A stretch of 44,916 nt of DNA from Mycoemilia scoparia (lineage: Eukaryota; Kickxellomycota; Kickxellomycetes; Kickxellales; Kickxellaceae): NCBI GenBank assembly GCA_027575805.1, contig JANBPU010000129.1, forward strand, positions 1-44,916, read 5' to 3'. Position numbers and translations under genes: made by a program. Below, one piece after another: positions 44,537 to 44,916 of this stretch; position 1 is the first letter of the stretch; every line of letters starts with the position of its first letter. The notes under the pieces are model-generated. The model was not told the DNA's origin and made no database searches. It saw only the letters and a list, made by a program, of their open reading frames with translations.

Positions 44537-44840
44537 GGTTAAATTTAAGCCTTTTTAAATCTAAACTATTTCAATAATATCAAAATGACATATTTTTTAT
44601 CGAATTGAACTAGATGACCATTAGAATTCACTATGTACTGGGCAAAAATTAGCAACTCAACTAGGTATCATGGCAAAATGGAGAAGCATTTCCTTCAAAG
44701 GTGTACCAGGATAATACCTTGGGAAATAGCCACTAATCTTTCAGATTCTAGCTAAAATATATGTGTATGGACCATGGGCTGATTCGCGGGGAATGTATGA
44801 GAGTACCAGACTGTTCCCTTTTGATGGAGAACTTGCCAAA
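44537..44840. other. 3' flank of the last gene
   Basis: AT-rich and short; I see no gene. The 3' untranslated region of the plus-strand gene should lie here. Confidence 0.5.
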
Positions 44841-44916
44841 TGAGTTATTATTTTTGAAGGGTGACCATTTACTAACAGATGGTGATCGCCACCATAAATG
44901 CCTGCTAACAAAAAGT
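44841..44916 (+). mobile_element. MITE-like element, subfamily I, copy E (cut by window end)
   Basis: Begins TGAGTTATTATTTTTGAAGG and continues GTGACCATTTACTAACAG, matching the left half of copy B. It lies about 305 bp past a stop codon. The right end is outside the window. Confidence 0.75.

Overview
This is a fungal nuclear window, and its style suggests an early-diverging lineage. It is AT-rich, with long intergenic stretches. It has short GT-AG introns of about 90-205 bp with GTAAGT/GTATGT donors, an SNF1/AMPK-alpha kinase with a fungal-style domain layout, two HMG-box transcription factors with the RPPNAFILYR signature of the MATA-HMG group, and a Ty1/copia retrotransposon. A zoopagomycete or mucoromycete-type fungus would fit, but I cannot name the species from the sequence. 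I found no tRNA, rRNA or CRISPR array.

Layout, left to right. 1-2003: the 5' part of a Ty1/copia element on the minus strand, running off the left edge, with its 5' LTR ending at 2003. It lies just 3' of a small two-helix membrane-protein ORF (2035-2364). 4334-6604: a 756-residue Ser/Pro-rich protein of unknown function (plus strand). 7380-7832: a single-domain rhodanese (minus). 8654-9004: a small basic, possibly mitochondrial, protein (minus). 10748-11926: a Lys/Glu/Pro repeat protein (minus). 15508-17751: an F-box/LRR-type protein (minus). 21536-24822: a five-exon SNF1 catalytic subunit (minus). 30440-31837 and 37670-39115: two same-strand HMG-box factors separated by 5.8 kb. 42678-44536: a two-exon protein of unknown function with a hydrophobic C-terminus (plus).

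The space between genes is not empty. A family of small inverted-repeat elements of 100-137 bp (MITE-like; core TIR ATTTTTGAAGGGT) occurs at least seven times in two subfamilies. Three copies sit just 3' of stop codons. A second dispersed repeat of about 95 bp, with no inverted ends that I could see, occurs at least five times. Several microsatellites and a three-hairpin cluster are also present. Two minus-strand stretches (13.8-14.2 kb and 20.6-21.2 kb) look like decayed or fragmented coding sequence.

The genes do not form an operon or an obvious cluster. The clearest functional themes are energy and stress signalling (SNF1), ubiquitin-ligase substrate recognition (F-box), sulfur transfer (rhodanese), and developmental or mating-type transcription control (the HMG pair). 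The most distinctive observations are the 18-nt microexon and GC-AG intron at the SNF1 catalytic loop, the neighbouring HMG paralogues, the two-subfamily MITE set near gene 3' ends, and the two unrecognised proteins at 4.3 kb and 42.7 kb.
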